Origin: a virus
Direction: 5' to 3' (one strand)
Length of the DNA: 23,639 nucleotides
Virus record (IMG/VR): IMGVR_UViG_3300046524_000366
Coordinates: 1 to 23,639 of that record
The notes under the pieces are model-generated. The model did not search any database. It saw nothing but the letters and a program-made list of their open reading frames with translations, and had not been told where the DNA came from. Position 1 is the first letter of the stretch. Every line of letters starts with the position of its first letter. Below, piece by piece: positions 11,599 through 19,784 of this stretch. A program made the position numbers and the translations under genes.

Positions 11599-12588
11599 AT
11601 GAACGACTCAGACACTCAAGCAGCGACCGGCCTTGCCACTTACCAAGATCCGTCCCACAACGCGGCTGCACTCATTCTCGACCCGGGCACCATGAAGTCG
11701 ATGAGCGACCTCGCACTGATGATGTCGAAGGGCGTGACAACTGTGCCCAAGCATTTGAAGGGCAATCAAGCTGACTGCATGGCGGTCGTCCTGCAGGCCA
11801 TGCAGTGGCAGATGAACCCGTTTGCGGTTGCTCAGAAGACATTCATCGTGAACGGCGGTGCACTCAGTTATGAGGCGCAGCTCGTAAACGCAGTGATCAC
11901 CTCCAAAGCACCTGTCAAAGGACGCCTCAACTTCGAATGGTTCGGCAACTGGGAAAACGTCATCGGAAAGATGCGCGAAGTGACCAGCCGAACCAAGAAG
12001 GACGAGGACACTGGCGAGTTCAAAAAATACCGCGTTCCGGGGTGGAGCTTCGACGACGAGAAAGGACTCGGTATCAAGGTCTGGGCAACATTCAAAGGCG
12101 AAGAAGAGCCGCGTACCTTGGAGCTTCTGCTAACCCAAGTTCGCACTCGCAACTCGACACTTTGGGCGGAAGATCCGAAGCAGCAAATCGCCTACCTGGT
12201 AACGAAAAAATGGGCGCGGCTCTTTTGCCCGGACGTCATCCTTGGGGTCTACACGCCCGACGAGTTCGAAGACTCTTACGGTGGCGAAATCGATATCACA
12301 CCTACGAAGCAAGCCTCAAACACCGCTGCCGCAGCCGAAGTGTCTTTTGGCCCAAAATCCCCATCACCGGAAATCGACGGAGTATTCGCTGACCTGCTGG
12401 TCGTTGCGAAGCGACAGGACATCGATGCATATGCAGCGGCTTGGGCAGGTCTCAAGCCTAAGCAGCGTGCAGCGATCGGCTTGGAGTGCCACGAAGCACT
12501 CAAGAGCATGGCGGCAACCGTTGATGCTGACTTCACCGACATGACTGGCCCCGGCGAAGACCTGTCGCAGGTCGAGGAAGCGGCGTAG
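11599..12588 (+). CDS. recT: RecT-family single-strand annealing protein
   Basis: This 329-residue protein resembles the RecT/Bet annealing family, which pairs with a 5'-3' exonuclease for homologous recombination. Typical features are LALMMSKGVTTVPKHLKGN near the N-terminus, the CMAVVLQAMQWQMNPFAVAQKTFIVNGGALSYEAQLV segment and the central RNSTLWAEDPKQQIAYLVTKKWAR block. The C-terminus is variable. I prefer ATG 11599 (AAGGAG upstream) over the ATG ten codons earlier at 11569, which also has a weaker AAAGG. The exonuclease gene begins on the last base of its stop codon, so the two are coupled. Confidence 0.9.
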   Translation: MNDSDTQAATGLATYQDPSHNAAALILDPGTMKSMSDLALMMSKGVTTVPKHLKGNQADCMAVVLQAMQWQMNPFAVAQKTFIVNGGALSYEAQLVNAVITSKAPVKGRLNFEWFGNWENVIGKMREVTSRTKKDEDTGEFKKYRVPGWSFDDEKGLGIKVWATFKGEEEPRTLELLLTQVRTRNSTLWAEDPKQQIAYLVTKKWARLFCPDVILGVYTPDEFEDSYGGEIDITPTKQASNTAAAAEVSFGPKSPSPEIDGVFADLLVVAKRQDIDAYAAAWAGLKPKQRAAIGLECHEALKSMAATVDADFTDMTGPGEDLSQVEEAA

Positions 12589-13250
12589 TGAGAACGGAAC
12601 TGCAAGGTACTGAAAAGTGGCATTCAGACCGATCCGGTCGAGTGACAGCCAGCCGCTTCAAAGACGTAATGGCTTGGGGAAAACCTGACAAGCATGGGAA
12701 GCGCGAGCCGATGGGCGCGCGGACCTCCTACATGCGCGAGCTGTGCTTCGAACGACTGGCAAAGAAGTCCAAGCACAACGTCAGCAGCGCTTCCATGAAG
12801 TGGGGTCACACAGAAGAGCAAAAGGCTCAGGACGCCTACGAGATGCTGACCGGCAACATTGTCGTGCCGTCGGAATTCATCGTTCACCCGAAGTATGACT
12901 GGCTCGGCTGCTCGCCAGACGGCCTGATCAACGATGACGGTGGCACCGAGTCAAAGTGTCCTTTCAACGAGGCGATCCACGTCAGGACTTGGCTAGAGGG
13001 CATGCCCGAGGAACATATGCCGCAGATCCAGGGCTGCATGTTCGTGACGGGCAGGCAATGGTGGGACTTTCTGTCCTTCGATTCCCGCCAAGACGAGGAG
13101 TGTCAGCTCTATATCGAAACGATTTACCGCGACGAAGACTACATCGCCAACCTGCACAGAGAGCTCGTCCAATTCAACCTGGAGCTGAATCGCATGGTTG
13201 ATGAGGTCGCGGACAAAGCACGGGCACAAGCCCATAGATTAGGAGCTTGA
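12588..13250 (+). CDS. YqaJ/lambda-type exonuclease
   Basis: This 220-residue protein matches the YqaJ viral recombinase family, including lambda Exo, which processively degrades 5' ends to give 3' overhangs for RecT. The active site is GCSPDG (D111) and TESKCP (E121, K123), matching D109, E129 and K131 of lambda Exo in arrangement. MPQIQGCMFVTG and the N-terminal GRVTASRF are also family features. The start is a GTG (12588) overlapping the RecT stop by one base, with GAGGAAG upstream. It works in the cytoplasm with RecT. Confidence 0.9.
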   Translation: MRTELQGTEKWHSDRSGRVTASRFKDVMAWGKPDKHGKREPMGARTSYMRELCFERLAKKSKHNVSSASMKWGHTEEQKAQDAYEMLTGNIVVPSEFIVHPKYDWLGCSPDGLINDDGGTESKCPFNEAIHVRTWLEGMPEEHMPQIQGCMFVTGRQWWDFLSFDSRQDEECQLYIETIYRDEDYIANLHRELVQFNLELNRMVDEVADKARAQAHRLGA

Positions 13251-13252
13251 GC

Positions 13253-13495
13253 ATGATCAGCCTGAATCTCAACGCAGTTCGAACGAAACAAGGTGAGTCT
13301 GACCGGATCGCGGCGGCGACAGCTGACTTCTGGAGTCGGCCCGGCAGCAGCTTTAAGGAGCTGCCGCCAGCTCGAATGAAGCCGAAGCCTGAGCGGCGCG
13401 ATTGGGTAGACCCTGAAACGGTACTCAAGCGGCGCCCGAAACCGATATCGGCGGCTGACCGCAAAGCTCTGCGAAAAATGGCGGACTCGCTATGA
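13253..13495 (+). CDS. Small basic phage protein, unknown
   Basis: An 80-residue protein beginning MISLNLNAVRTKQGE, rich in Arg, Lys and Pro, with little predicted structure. AGGAG lies seven bases before ATG 13253. It ends in an ATGA overlap with the next gene (13492-13495). The basic character could suit nucleic-acid binding. No family recognised. Confidence 0.6.
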   Translation: MISLNLNAVRTKQGESDRIAAATADFWSRPGSSFKELPPARMKPKPERRDWVDPETVLKRRPKPISAADRKALRKMADSL

Positions 13496-13956
13496 AGTCG
13501 AAACGCAAACCCAACAACGGTTTCGCCCGAGCTGAACGCAGTTGCAGGGCGCTGCTGCGCACCAACCACGTCGCAGTGGTGAACATTGACCCCAGCGGCA
13601 GCCAGATCATGGCGAACTGGAAGAGCTGCAAGCAGATCCGAAGTGTGGCGATCGCCAACGCGATCTTCGACTTCTCCTACCGCTGGACGATTTACATCGG
13701 CGCCATGTGTCGCGACGAACGCGGCGCCGAATACATCAAGTCGGTGGAGATATCGCCAGAGGGCATCTACAAGGTCGAGCGCCTGACCGATGCCATCGAG
13801 CATTACTACCTGGAACTGCGGAACAGCGCGAACCCGACCCATCTGGTCGCATCAGGCTGGATTGCCATTCCCGATGAGATATTGATGGACGAAGCCCAAG
13901 CCGCGAAGCTGTTCTACGCCGCCGGTGCCTGGCATCAGGTGAAGGTAGCTGCGTGA
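13492..13956 (+). CDS. Conserved-looking phage protein, unknown
   Basis: A 154-residue protein that starts in the ATGA overlap with the previous gene. It has a mixed alpha/beta pattern (HVAVVNIDPSGSQIMANWKSC, RWTIYIGAMC, GIYKVERLTDAIEHYYLELR). A basic N-terminus (MKSKRKPNNGFARAERSCRALLR) precedes it. No catalytic motif is visible and I do not recognise the family. Confidence 0.65.
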   Translation: MKSKRKPNNGFARAERSCRALLRTNHVAVVNIDPSGSQIMANWKSCKQIRSVAIANAIFDFSYRWTIYIGAMCRDERGAEYIKSVEISPEGIYKVERLTDAIEHYYLELRNSANPTHLVASGWIAIPDEILMDEAQAAKLFYAAGAWHQVKVAA

Positions 13957-14031
13957 GACGTTCCAGACCCCAACATCGCAAACGACAGACTTGGCTGGAC
14001 TTGCCGGCCAGCGGAATTGAAGAGGTAGGCC

Positions 14032-14343
14032 ATGGCCAAGAGCAACGCAGATCGCTCAGCGAAAGCCGCGGCGAAGAGGAAGGAGCGCGGCGAAGAGGAA
14101 ATCAGACTGCACTGCCTGTCCGGTACGCGCCAAGCACTTGCTGAGCTGATGGCCTGGAGCGGCATCGAGGAAGCAGGCGAGGCAATCACGCTGATGATTC
14201 ACCACCTGCAAGGCCTTGGCCCGGGCGGCGCCCTACCCTTGCTCAGTCCACCGCGACACGAATACGTGATACCCGAAAACGTATCGCGGAGGTTGAAGCT
14301 CGCCTATGAGCGTGAAGCCCAGCGCATCGGGCACGACGAATAA
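14032..14343 (+). CDS. Possible ribbon-helix-helix-like small protein
   Basis: A 103-residue protein with a Lys/Arg/Glu-rich start (MAKSNADRSAKAAAKRKERG). It is followed by a short beta-like segment and two helices (EIRLHCLSGTRQALAELMAWSGIEEAGEAITLMIHHL). This is compatible with a ribbon-helix-helix DNA-binding fold. The C-terminal tail is less ordered. GAGGTAGG precedes ATG 14032. It may be a transcriptional regulator, but that is inference from pattern. Confidence 0.6.
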   Translation: MAKSNADRSAKAAAKRKERGEEEIRLHCLSGTRQALAELMAWSGIEEAGEAITLMIHHLQGLGPGGALPLLSPPRHEYVIPENVSRRLKLAYEREAQRIGHDE

Positions 14344-14387
14344 GAAGCTTGTAAACCAAGTCCTTTCAGTATGCCCCGGTAGTAGGC

Positions 14388-15230
14388 TCAAGAATTAGTC
14401 GAGCGCTTTTCGAGTTCGATGTGTGACCAAATACGGCTACAGGCAATCATTTTTTCACGCCATGGCTTGATTCGGTCATCGAGAGATCCTTCGTGGTCGT
14501 CCATAAAGCCTGCATGCAGTAGCGGCTCAAGATAAATAACATACTCAGCTGTGAACATTGCTACATACCACAGCATAAGCCGCTCACTTTCAGAAAGCTG
14601 AACACGCAAAACTCCTAGTGAAAACCGTTTAAAATCTTCACTTGATTGCTCTTTTAGAATGAACGCTAGTGCTAAAAACACAGAATCCAAAAAGAGCCCC
14701 ATTGAAGGCCACTTGTCTTTTCTCCACTTTCTAAATGCGTCCTCAGCTGATTCGAAAATATCCATGTCGCTGTTATTTATTTGATCGCTAATGCGAACCC
14801 GCCGAGAAAGCGAATCCCTTAGGTTCATAGCTGCATGATGCTGAGCCTGATGCCCATAGACGTACTCATCAGGTTTTGCTCCAACGTATGCAGTAGTGAG
14901 CATCTTTGTACTTTGGGCATTTTCATTCATCAGGCCAATCAACTGAAACAGGCGCTGTTCCCGTAGCTGCTCTATGTGCCTCCTCTCGCCTTCTTCATTA
15001 GCTTCAATTTGAGTCCTGAGAGTATAAAGAATCGCAACGAAAGCAAAAAAAGAAAATATAGGATTTAGAACTCCGCCGAAATAGTCGCCAAACTGACCCC
15101 ACTTATCTTGTTCTGAAAGAACATTAAGAGAAAACTCCCATATATACCTACCCGCAACAATCACTATTACCGATAGCGCAGTAACTGTCACTAAAAACAA
15201 AACCTTATCAAGCTCCTTAAGCTTAGACAT
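14388..15230 (-). CDS. Putative AbiC-type abortive-infection membrane protein (cassette 1)
   Basis: This 280-residue protein is antisense to the early operon and has two N-terminal transmembrane helices (about 11-30 and 53-71). Between them lies WGQFGDYFGGVLNPIFSF (44-61), the hallmark of the putative AbiC-like phage abortive-infection family. A charged coiled segment (about 76-95) leads to a helical cytoplasmic domain (100-280). Base composition is clearly AT-richer than the flanking genes, a sign of separate acquisition. It is probably expressed from its own promoter in the lysogen to block other phages; target unknown. A shorter relative lies at 19785-20432. Confidence 0.8.
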   Translation of the reverse strand: MSKLKELDKVLFLVTVTALSVIVIVAGRYIWEFSLNVLSEQDKWGQFGDYFGGVLNPIFSFFAFVAILYTLRTQIEANEEGERRHIEQLREQRLFQLIGLMNENAQSTKMLTTAYVGAKPDEYVYGHQAQHHAAMNLRDSLSRRVRISDQINNSDMDIFESAEDAFRKWRKDKWPSMGLFLDSVFLALAFILKEQSSEDFKRFSLGVLRVQLSESERLMLWYVAMFTAEYVIYLEPLLHAGFMDDHEGSLDDRIKPWREKMIACSRIWSHIELEKRSTNS

Positions 15231-15302
15231 TCCTTTTTACCTTTCAAAATTTAACGACCCTACCTGACCCATTAAAAGAACGCCAGCCTGCGAGGATTCC
15301 CT

Positions 15303-15905
15303 ATGTCCGCACAACAGAAGAAACACCCCTTCGATTTCAAAACTCAATACGGACTCGGCTTCAGCACTCAGGACGATGAGATCGTTGTCGACTTCTTCTG
15401 CGGTGGTGGCGGCGCCGGTACCGGGCTGGAGATGGGCTTGGGCCGAGCGGTGAACGTCGCGAAGAACCACAGCCCGCAGGCGATCAGCATGCACACCGTG
15501 AATCACCCAGGCGCAGTGCACTACACCACCGACGTGTTCGAGGGTGATCCGGACACCGAATGCAGCGGTAAGGCCGTGGGCTGGTTCCATATGTCGCCCG
15601 ACTGCACGCACCACAGCCAAGCCGCCGGCGGACAGCCGCGCAAGCGAGAGATCCGGAACCTGTCGTGGATCGGGCTGAAGTGGGCCGGCAAGAAGAAGCC
15701 TCGGGTCATCAGCCAAGAGAACGTGAAACAGATCCTCCAGTGGAGACCGCTGATCGCCAAGCGCTGCAAGTCGACCGGCCGTGTGATGAAGCTGGGCGGT
15801 GCCATTGCCGAGCCTGGCGAGGTCGTGCCGGTTCACCAGCAGTTCTTGGTTCCTGACCCGAAGCGCCTCTGCAACCAGGTGAGCCAGCGCCGACGACAGG
15901 ATTGA
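15303..15905 (+). CDS. DNA cytosine-5 methyltransferase, truncated N-terminal part
   Basis: A 200-residue N-terminal part of a C5-type methyltransferase. Motif I is VVDFFCGGGGAGTGLE (28-43), the catalytic Cys lies in SPDCTHHS (C101), and motif VI is SQENVKQ (E139, N140, V141). Full members of this phage subgroup usually run past 400 residues; motifs VIII-X and the target-recognition domain are absent. The frame ends just after VPDPKR, in a non-conserved tail. Immediately beyond begins the antisense membrane gene at 15917, which seems to have replaced the missing part. GAGGA precedes ATG 15303. Enzyme activity is unlikely, so it may be a pseudogene. Confidence 0.8.
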   Translation: MSAQQKKHPFDFKTQYGLGFSTQDDEIVVDFFCGGGGAGTGLEMGLGRAVNVAKNHSPQAISMHTVNHPGAVHYTTDVFEGDPDTECSGKAVGWFHMSPDCTHHSQAAGGQPRKREIRNLSWIGLKWAGKKKPRVISQENVKQILQWRPLIAKRCKSTGRVMKLGGAIAEPGEVVPVHQQFLVPDPKRLCNQVSQRRRQD

Positions 15906-15916
15906 TACTTACAAAT

Positions 15917-16576
15917 TCACTTTGCTGATTTGGATAACAATGAGGCAAGACGCGCGAATATTTCGCTCTTCACGGCTTTTCTCTTTTTTGCGGACAAATC
16001 AACTTGAACATCAATCCAAGCGTCTTCCAACTCTATTCGAAACAAATCCCTTAGCTTGTACAAGTCTTGGATAAATTCCGCCCATAACGGTGACTTGTAA
16101 TCGAGCGAATATAGCTTATCGCATAATGTCCTATCAAGTTCGAAAACAGCCTTCGTCGAATCATCATCACGACTTAACAACAGTTCTATATTGAACGTCA
16201 ATAATGCGATTTTGTCCTGGGCCGACAAATATTCGGCAGACTGAGCAAAACCTTCTTTCTCAGTCAGATTCCAAGCGGTCGAATATATAAACTGCAGATA
16301 TTCTGAAGCACATTTTCTAAGTTCTACCATCCAGTGATGTCGAAAGCCAGTAATGTTTGCTCGTATCTGCCGCCGTTGAAACACGACTGTAACTACACCA
16401 ACTACCAAAGTGACAAAAACGCCCGCCGCGCTAGGAACTAGGACGCCGAGATCTGTATCGGTCGAAATATGGAAATAGTAGGGCAGCTCTTTGGACTCTC
16501 CGGTAGATATTAATCCGAGCGGTCTCTCATATCTAATCTCTGGTAAAGCAATCTCAAACTTATCAAAAATTTCCAT
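15917..16576 (-). CDS. AT-rich single-span membrane protein, accessory cassette 2
   Basis: This 219-residue protein is antisense to the early operon, lying between the two methyltransferases. One transmembrane helix (about 44-67, VLVPSAAGVFVTLVVGVVTVVFQ) is preceded by a short probably extracytoplasmic segment and followed by a basic stretch (QRRQIRANITGFRHHW) and a helical cytoplasmic domain. ATG 16576 has GGGAG five bases upstream; a longer frame would run into the methyltransferase 2 start and is unlikely. The layout (membrane anchor plus helical domain, AT-rich, inverted) resembles the Abi-like neighbours, but the AbiC motif is missing. A defence role is inferred from position only. Confidence 0.7.
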   Translation of the reverse strand: MEIFDKFEIALPEIRYERPLGLISTGESKELPYYFHISTDTDLGVLVPSAAGVFVTLVVGVVTVVFQRRQIRANITGFRHHWMVELRKCASEYLQFIYSTAWNLTEKEGFAQSAEYLSAQDKIALLTFNIELLLSRDDDSTKAVFELDRTLCDKLYSLDYKSPLWAEFIQDLYKLRDLFRIELEDAWIDVQVDLSAKKRKAVKSEIFARLASLLSKSAK

Positions 16577-16610
16577 ATCCGCTCCCGTAACAATTGCCAA
16601 GGATAACCAA

Positions 16611-18296
16611 ATGGCCATCACATATGGAAGCGTTTGCTCTGGCATCGAGGCGGCAACGCTTGCATGGAAGCCACTCGGCATGCGCGCCACATGGTTCGCC
16701 GAGATCGAACCTTTTCCCAGCGCGGTGCTTGCCCACCACTACCCGAACACGCCGAACCTCGGCGACATGACCAAACTCGGCGCCCAGGTGCTGGCCGGCA
16801 AGATCGCCGCACCGGACGTCCTCGTCGGCGGAACACCTTGCCAAGCCTTCAGCGTGGCCGGGATGCGCGAAGGCCTCACCGACCCGCGCGGCGCCCTCAC
16901 CATCAAATACGTGGAGCTTGCAGATGCAGTTGACTATGTTCGAGCAGGCCAGCGAAAGCCCGCCTGCGTTATCGTCTGGGAAAACGTCCCCGGCGTCCTC
17001 AGCGACAAAGGGAACGCCTTCGGATGCTTTCTTGGCGCGCTTGCTGGGGAAGACTGCGAACTGCAGCCTTCAGGGAAGAAATGGCCGGACGCTGGTTGTG
17101 TGTATGGACCCAAAAGAACAATCGCGTGGCGGATCCTGGACGCCCAATATTTCGGCCTGGCCCAACGACGCCGCCGTGTGTTCGTTGTCGCAAGTGCTCG
17201 AGACGGATTCGATCCCACCGAGGTACTTTTTGAGCGAGAAGGCATGCGCCGGGATACTGCGCCGCGCCGAGGCGAGGGGCAAGACGTTACCGGATCAGCT
17301 CCTTTCGGCCCTGCGCTCCAGTGCGGATGTGCATACACCTTCGACGAGTCATTAGGGCAGTACGGCTGCCCGAACTGCGAGGGCGACGAAGGGCCGGCGG
17401 TTGGTGTGTTCTGCGGTGTGCCTGCGTTCGGCGGCCACAGCCTTGGCGGATCTGTCGAACGGTCAGCAACGCTCACCGCGAAGGACACCCGGCTCGACAT
17501 GGAAAGCGAGACGTTCTTCGTGGCGCCAACCCTCGCCGACGGCGCACGTAAGTCTGGGGGCTACTCGCTCGACGATATCCCGATCACCGCGCCAGCACTG
17601 CGCGCTCAAGCACAGAGCAGTCACCGAGCTGACTCCGAAGCGTTCATCGTCGCCGGCACACTAAATGCCAACGGCAAGGCGGCCGGCAGCGCCACACAGC
17701 AAGATGCCGAGTCTGGTTTGCTAGTAGTGCATGGCACGCAGGATCCAGGCGTGAGCGACTCAACAGCGTTCGCCCTCGGTCGGAACAACGGACAGGAAAA
17801 CGCAGTTCTTGCTTTCTCCTGCAAGGATCACGGTGCGGACGCTGGCTCAATTGCCCCGACGCTGCGCGCGATGAACCACTCTGGAAGTCACGCGAATGCT
17901 GGTGGCCAGGTCGCTGTGTGCATCACAGGCGACATCACCCACACGCTGAAAGCCAATGGCTTCGACGGCAGCGAGGACGGGACCGGGCGAGGGCAACCAA
18001 GCGTTGCGACAGTGTCCGGCACCCTTGGTGCCAATCACGGCAACGTGAAAGCCGAACATGCATGGACGGGCCAATTGGTCGGCGGATCGAGCGTTCGCCG
18101 ATTGATCCCGCGCGAGTGCGAACGGCTCCAGGGTATGCCCGACGATTACACACTGATCCCATGGCGCGGCAAGCCAGCCGAGGATTGTCCGGACGGCCCG
18201 CGATACAAGGCGATCGGGAACAGCAAGGCGGTCACCGTCGTTCGCTGGATCGGCCGGCGCATTCTCAAGCAGATCACACCCAACCCGTACGAATGA
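16611..18296 (+). CDS. dcm: DNA cytosine-5 methyltransferase, complete
   Basis: This 561-residue enzyme methylates cytosine C5 in DNA using S-adenosylmethionine. Motif I is YGSVCSGIEAA (5-15), the catalytic loop GGTPCQAFS (C77), motif VI ENVPG (124-128) and motif VIII AQRRRRVF (184-191). Motifs IX and X appear as RRLIPRECERLQ and YKAIGNSKAV near the C-terminus. Between VIII and IX lies an unusually long (~300-residue) target-recognition region with recurring (A/S/T)xTLxA units. ATG 16611 has AAGGAT upstream. No restriction partner is seen, so it is probably an orphan methylase protecting phage DNA from host restriction. Confidence 0.92.
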   Translation: MAITYGSVCSGIEAATLAWKPLGMRATWFAEIEPFPSAVLAHHYPNTPNLGDMTKLGAQVLAGKIAAPDVLVGGTPCQAFSVAGMREGLTDPRGALTIKYVELADAVDYVRAGQRKPACVIVWENVPGVLSDKGNAFGCFLGALAGEDCELQPSGKKWPDAGCVYGPKRTIAWRILDAQYFGLAQRRRRVFVVASARDGFDPTEVLFEREGMRRDTAPRRGEGQDVTGSAPFGPALQCGCAYTFDESLGQYGCPNCEGDEGPAVGVFCGVPAFGGHSLGGSVERSATLTAKDTRLDMESETFFVAPTLADGARKSGGYSLDDIPITAPALRAQAQSSHRADSEAFIVAGTLNANGKAAGSATQQDAESGLLVVHGTQDPGVSDSTAFALGRNNGQENAVLAFSCKDHGADAGSIAPTLRAMNHSGSHANAGGQVAVCITGDITHTLKANGFDGSEDGTGRGQPSVATVSGTLGANHGNVKAEHAWTGQLVGGSSVRRLIPRECERLQGMPDDYTLIPWRGKPAEDCPDGPRYKAIGNSKAVTVVRWIGRRILKQITPNPYE

Positions 18297-18486
18297 TCGC
18301 GTCGATTATGCAAACGAGATTGGCGATTAGGCGCGCCAACGCTGCAGCTAGTTGAAGCCAATGGACAAACCATTTCATTGAGGGAAGTCTCCAGATCACG
18401 GGAGAGACGATGCCTCTCTACCAGTGTATGTGACTTTAAAAGCCCTCCCCTCCACCGCCCGGGCATGCCCCGGCATAGGACGCCCC
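18297..18486 (+). other. Spacer after the methyltransferase
   Basis: These 190 bases hold no clear gene. A 20-codon frame starts in an ATGA overlap with the methyltransferase stop (18293), and an eight-codon frame (MPLYQCM, 18410-18433) follows GGGAGAG. Either could be a leader peptide but neither is supported beyond that. A GC-rich palindrome (around 18468-18482) precedes the next start. Confidence 0.4.
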
Positions 18487-19131
18487 ATGCCCACAGAAAA
18501 CAAACCGGCCGAGCCGCTGAAGGTTGAGCGCTCGACTGTGACCAAGCTGGTGATCACCGGCGCCCCGCGGCTTGACCCGATTACCGTATTCCTCGAGGAC
18601 CTCGGCCGACGCGACTGCCCTACTGAATCCGACCCGAGCTATCAGACCGCCCAGGGCAAGATCACGGTCAATTGCTGGGACAATAGTTGGAACGCCTACT
18701 GGGGTGGCATGGTCCCGCTCACGGTGACCGAGTTCGTGGCCGACTGTGATTGGCACTACGTCCTGAACTGCCTCGATCGCGGTATCAGCAGCACGCGGTT
18801 CAGCGGGAATGCCCTTCACGCCTTCGCGAAAAAGTGCATCGTCCAGCGCCGCCGGCAACAGACCGGCCGACACGACTGGGAACTGAATGAGCTGAGCAAG
18901 GATGAGGCGCGCGAGCTCTGGCATGACATCGACGTTCTGCGAGGCGTGGAGTCGCCAAACGAGTGCTGGCATCACGACAGGCTGCTGACTGAACTGTTTG
19001 GTGATGAGTGGCACTACCCGATTGGCGACAAGGCGGTCGAGGAGAATCACGAATTCAACTATCTGCGCCGGGTGGTGGAAGCGGTACAGGGAGCGTTGCG
19101 CCAAGAGCAACCGCAGCAGGTGGCAACATGA
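18487..19131 (+). CDS. Phage protein of unknown function
   Basis: This 214-residue protein begins MPTENKPAEPLKVERSTVTK. The first ~95 residues look beta-rich (TKLVITGAPRLDPITVFLEDLG, KITVNCWDNSWNAYWGGM). The rest is helical with many Trp and His residues (DCDWHYVLNCLD, ECWHHDRL, DEWHYPIG). ATG 18487 has only a weak AGGA upstream, and a longer frame is open but starts in the GC-rich palindrome. It overlaps the DUF4406 gene by four bases. Function not recognised. Confidence 0.7.
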   Translation: MPTENKPAEPLKVERSTVTKLVITGAPRLDPITVFLEDLGRRDCPTESDPSYQTAQGKITVNCWDNSWNAYWGGMVPLTVTEFVADCDWHYVLNCLDRGISSTRFSGNALHAFAKKCIVQRRRQQTGRHDWELNELSKDEARELWHDIDVLRGVESPNECWHHDRLLTELFGDEWHYPIGDKAVEENHEFNYLRRVVEAVQGALRQEQPQQVAT

Positions 19132-19466
19132 AGCGCATCTACCTCAGCGGTCCCATGACCAACATGCTGGACCTGAACTTCCCGCTGTTCCATTCCACGG
19201 CCGCCAGCCTGCGCGCCGCCGGGCACAGCGTCATCAACCCTGCTGAACTCAACCCAGACCCAGGCACCTGGAGCGAATGCATGCGCCGCGACATTGCGGC
19301 GCTGATGGAATGCGACACCGTGGCCACCCTGCCCGGCTGGCAGGATTCCCGCGGCGCCAGCCTTGAGGTTCATATCGGAAAGGAGCTCGGCATGAAGGTT
19401 GTGAATGCCCATGATCTGGTAGCGAGGGAGAATGCCGCAGTACCAACATTTTTCAAGCTGATGTAA
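19128..19466 (+). CDS. DUF4406 nucleoside deoxyribosyltransferase-like protein
   Basis: This 112-residue protein matches the small DUF4406 family, related to nucleoside 2-deoxyribosyltransferases. It has MKRIYLSGPMTNM at the N-terminus, a HSVINPAEL segment, WSECMRRDIAALMECDTVATLPGWQDS and a conserved GASLEVHIGKELGMKVV end. Such proteins may modify or recycle nucleotides, but the phage role is unproven. ATG 19128 overlaps the previous stop (ATGA); a longer frame upstream runs inside the neighbouring gene and is not used. Confidence 0.85.
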   Translation: MKRIYLSGPMTNMLDLNFPLFHSTAASLRAAGHSVINPAELNPDPGTWSECMRRDIAALMECDTVATLPGWQDSRGASLEVHIGKELGMKVVNAHDLVARENAAVPTFFKLM

Positions 19467-19512
19467 AAAGTACAGCTGCCATTTCATACATTCATTGGAT
19501 TCCGACCAACAC

Positions 19513-19713
19513 ATGCAGATCATTCGTACTGGAACAGTTTTGACTGGCGAATACGCCGGTTGGACGATAGAAATTCAGGATGACCGCGCAGGTGAAACCG
19601 GAGGTTATTACCTGTTTCTGGTCCAGAACGAATCAAATGGTTTCGATTCTTGGTTTGAACTCATAGAACAGCTGCAGCAACAAATTTCAGAACTCGACGT
19701 TCGCTGGAATTAG
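19513..19713 (+). CDS. Small acidic phage protein, unknown
   Basis: A 66-residue protein beginning MQIIRTGTVLTGEYAGWTIE with a beta-rich first half and an acidic helical C-terminus (FELIEQLQQQISELDVRW). No clear ribosome site precedes ATG 19513, and a TTG six codons earlier is possible. It lies between the DUF4406 gene and Abi-like cassette 3. Function unknown. Confidence 0.55.
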   Translation: MQIIRTGTVLTGEYAGWTIEIQDDRAGETGGYYLFLVQNESNGFDSWFELIEQLQQQISELDVRWN

Positions 19714-19784
19714 CGCCTCACTCTTTCGTTCCACCCCTCCCCCCTTCAAAGTCAGCCGCTATAGCGACAAAGGAAAGTTAACCA

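Noticed and set aside
13953-14144. A GTG-initiated frame in a GTGA overlap after the gene ending at 13956
   Set aside because: It overlaps the next gene by more than 100 bases and has a very basic, shadow-like composition.
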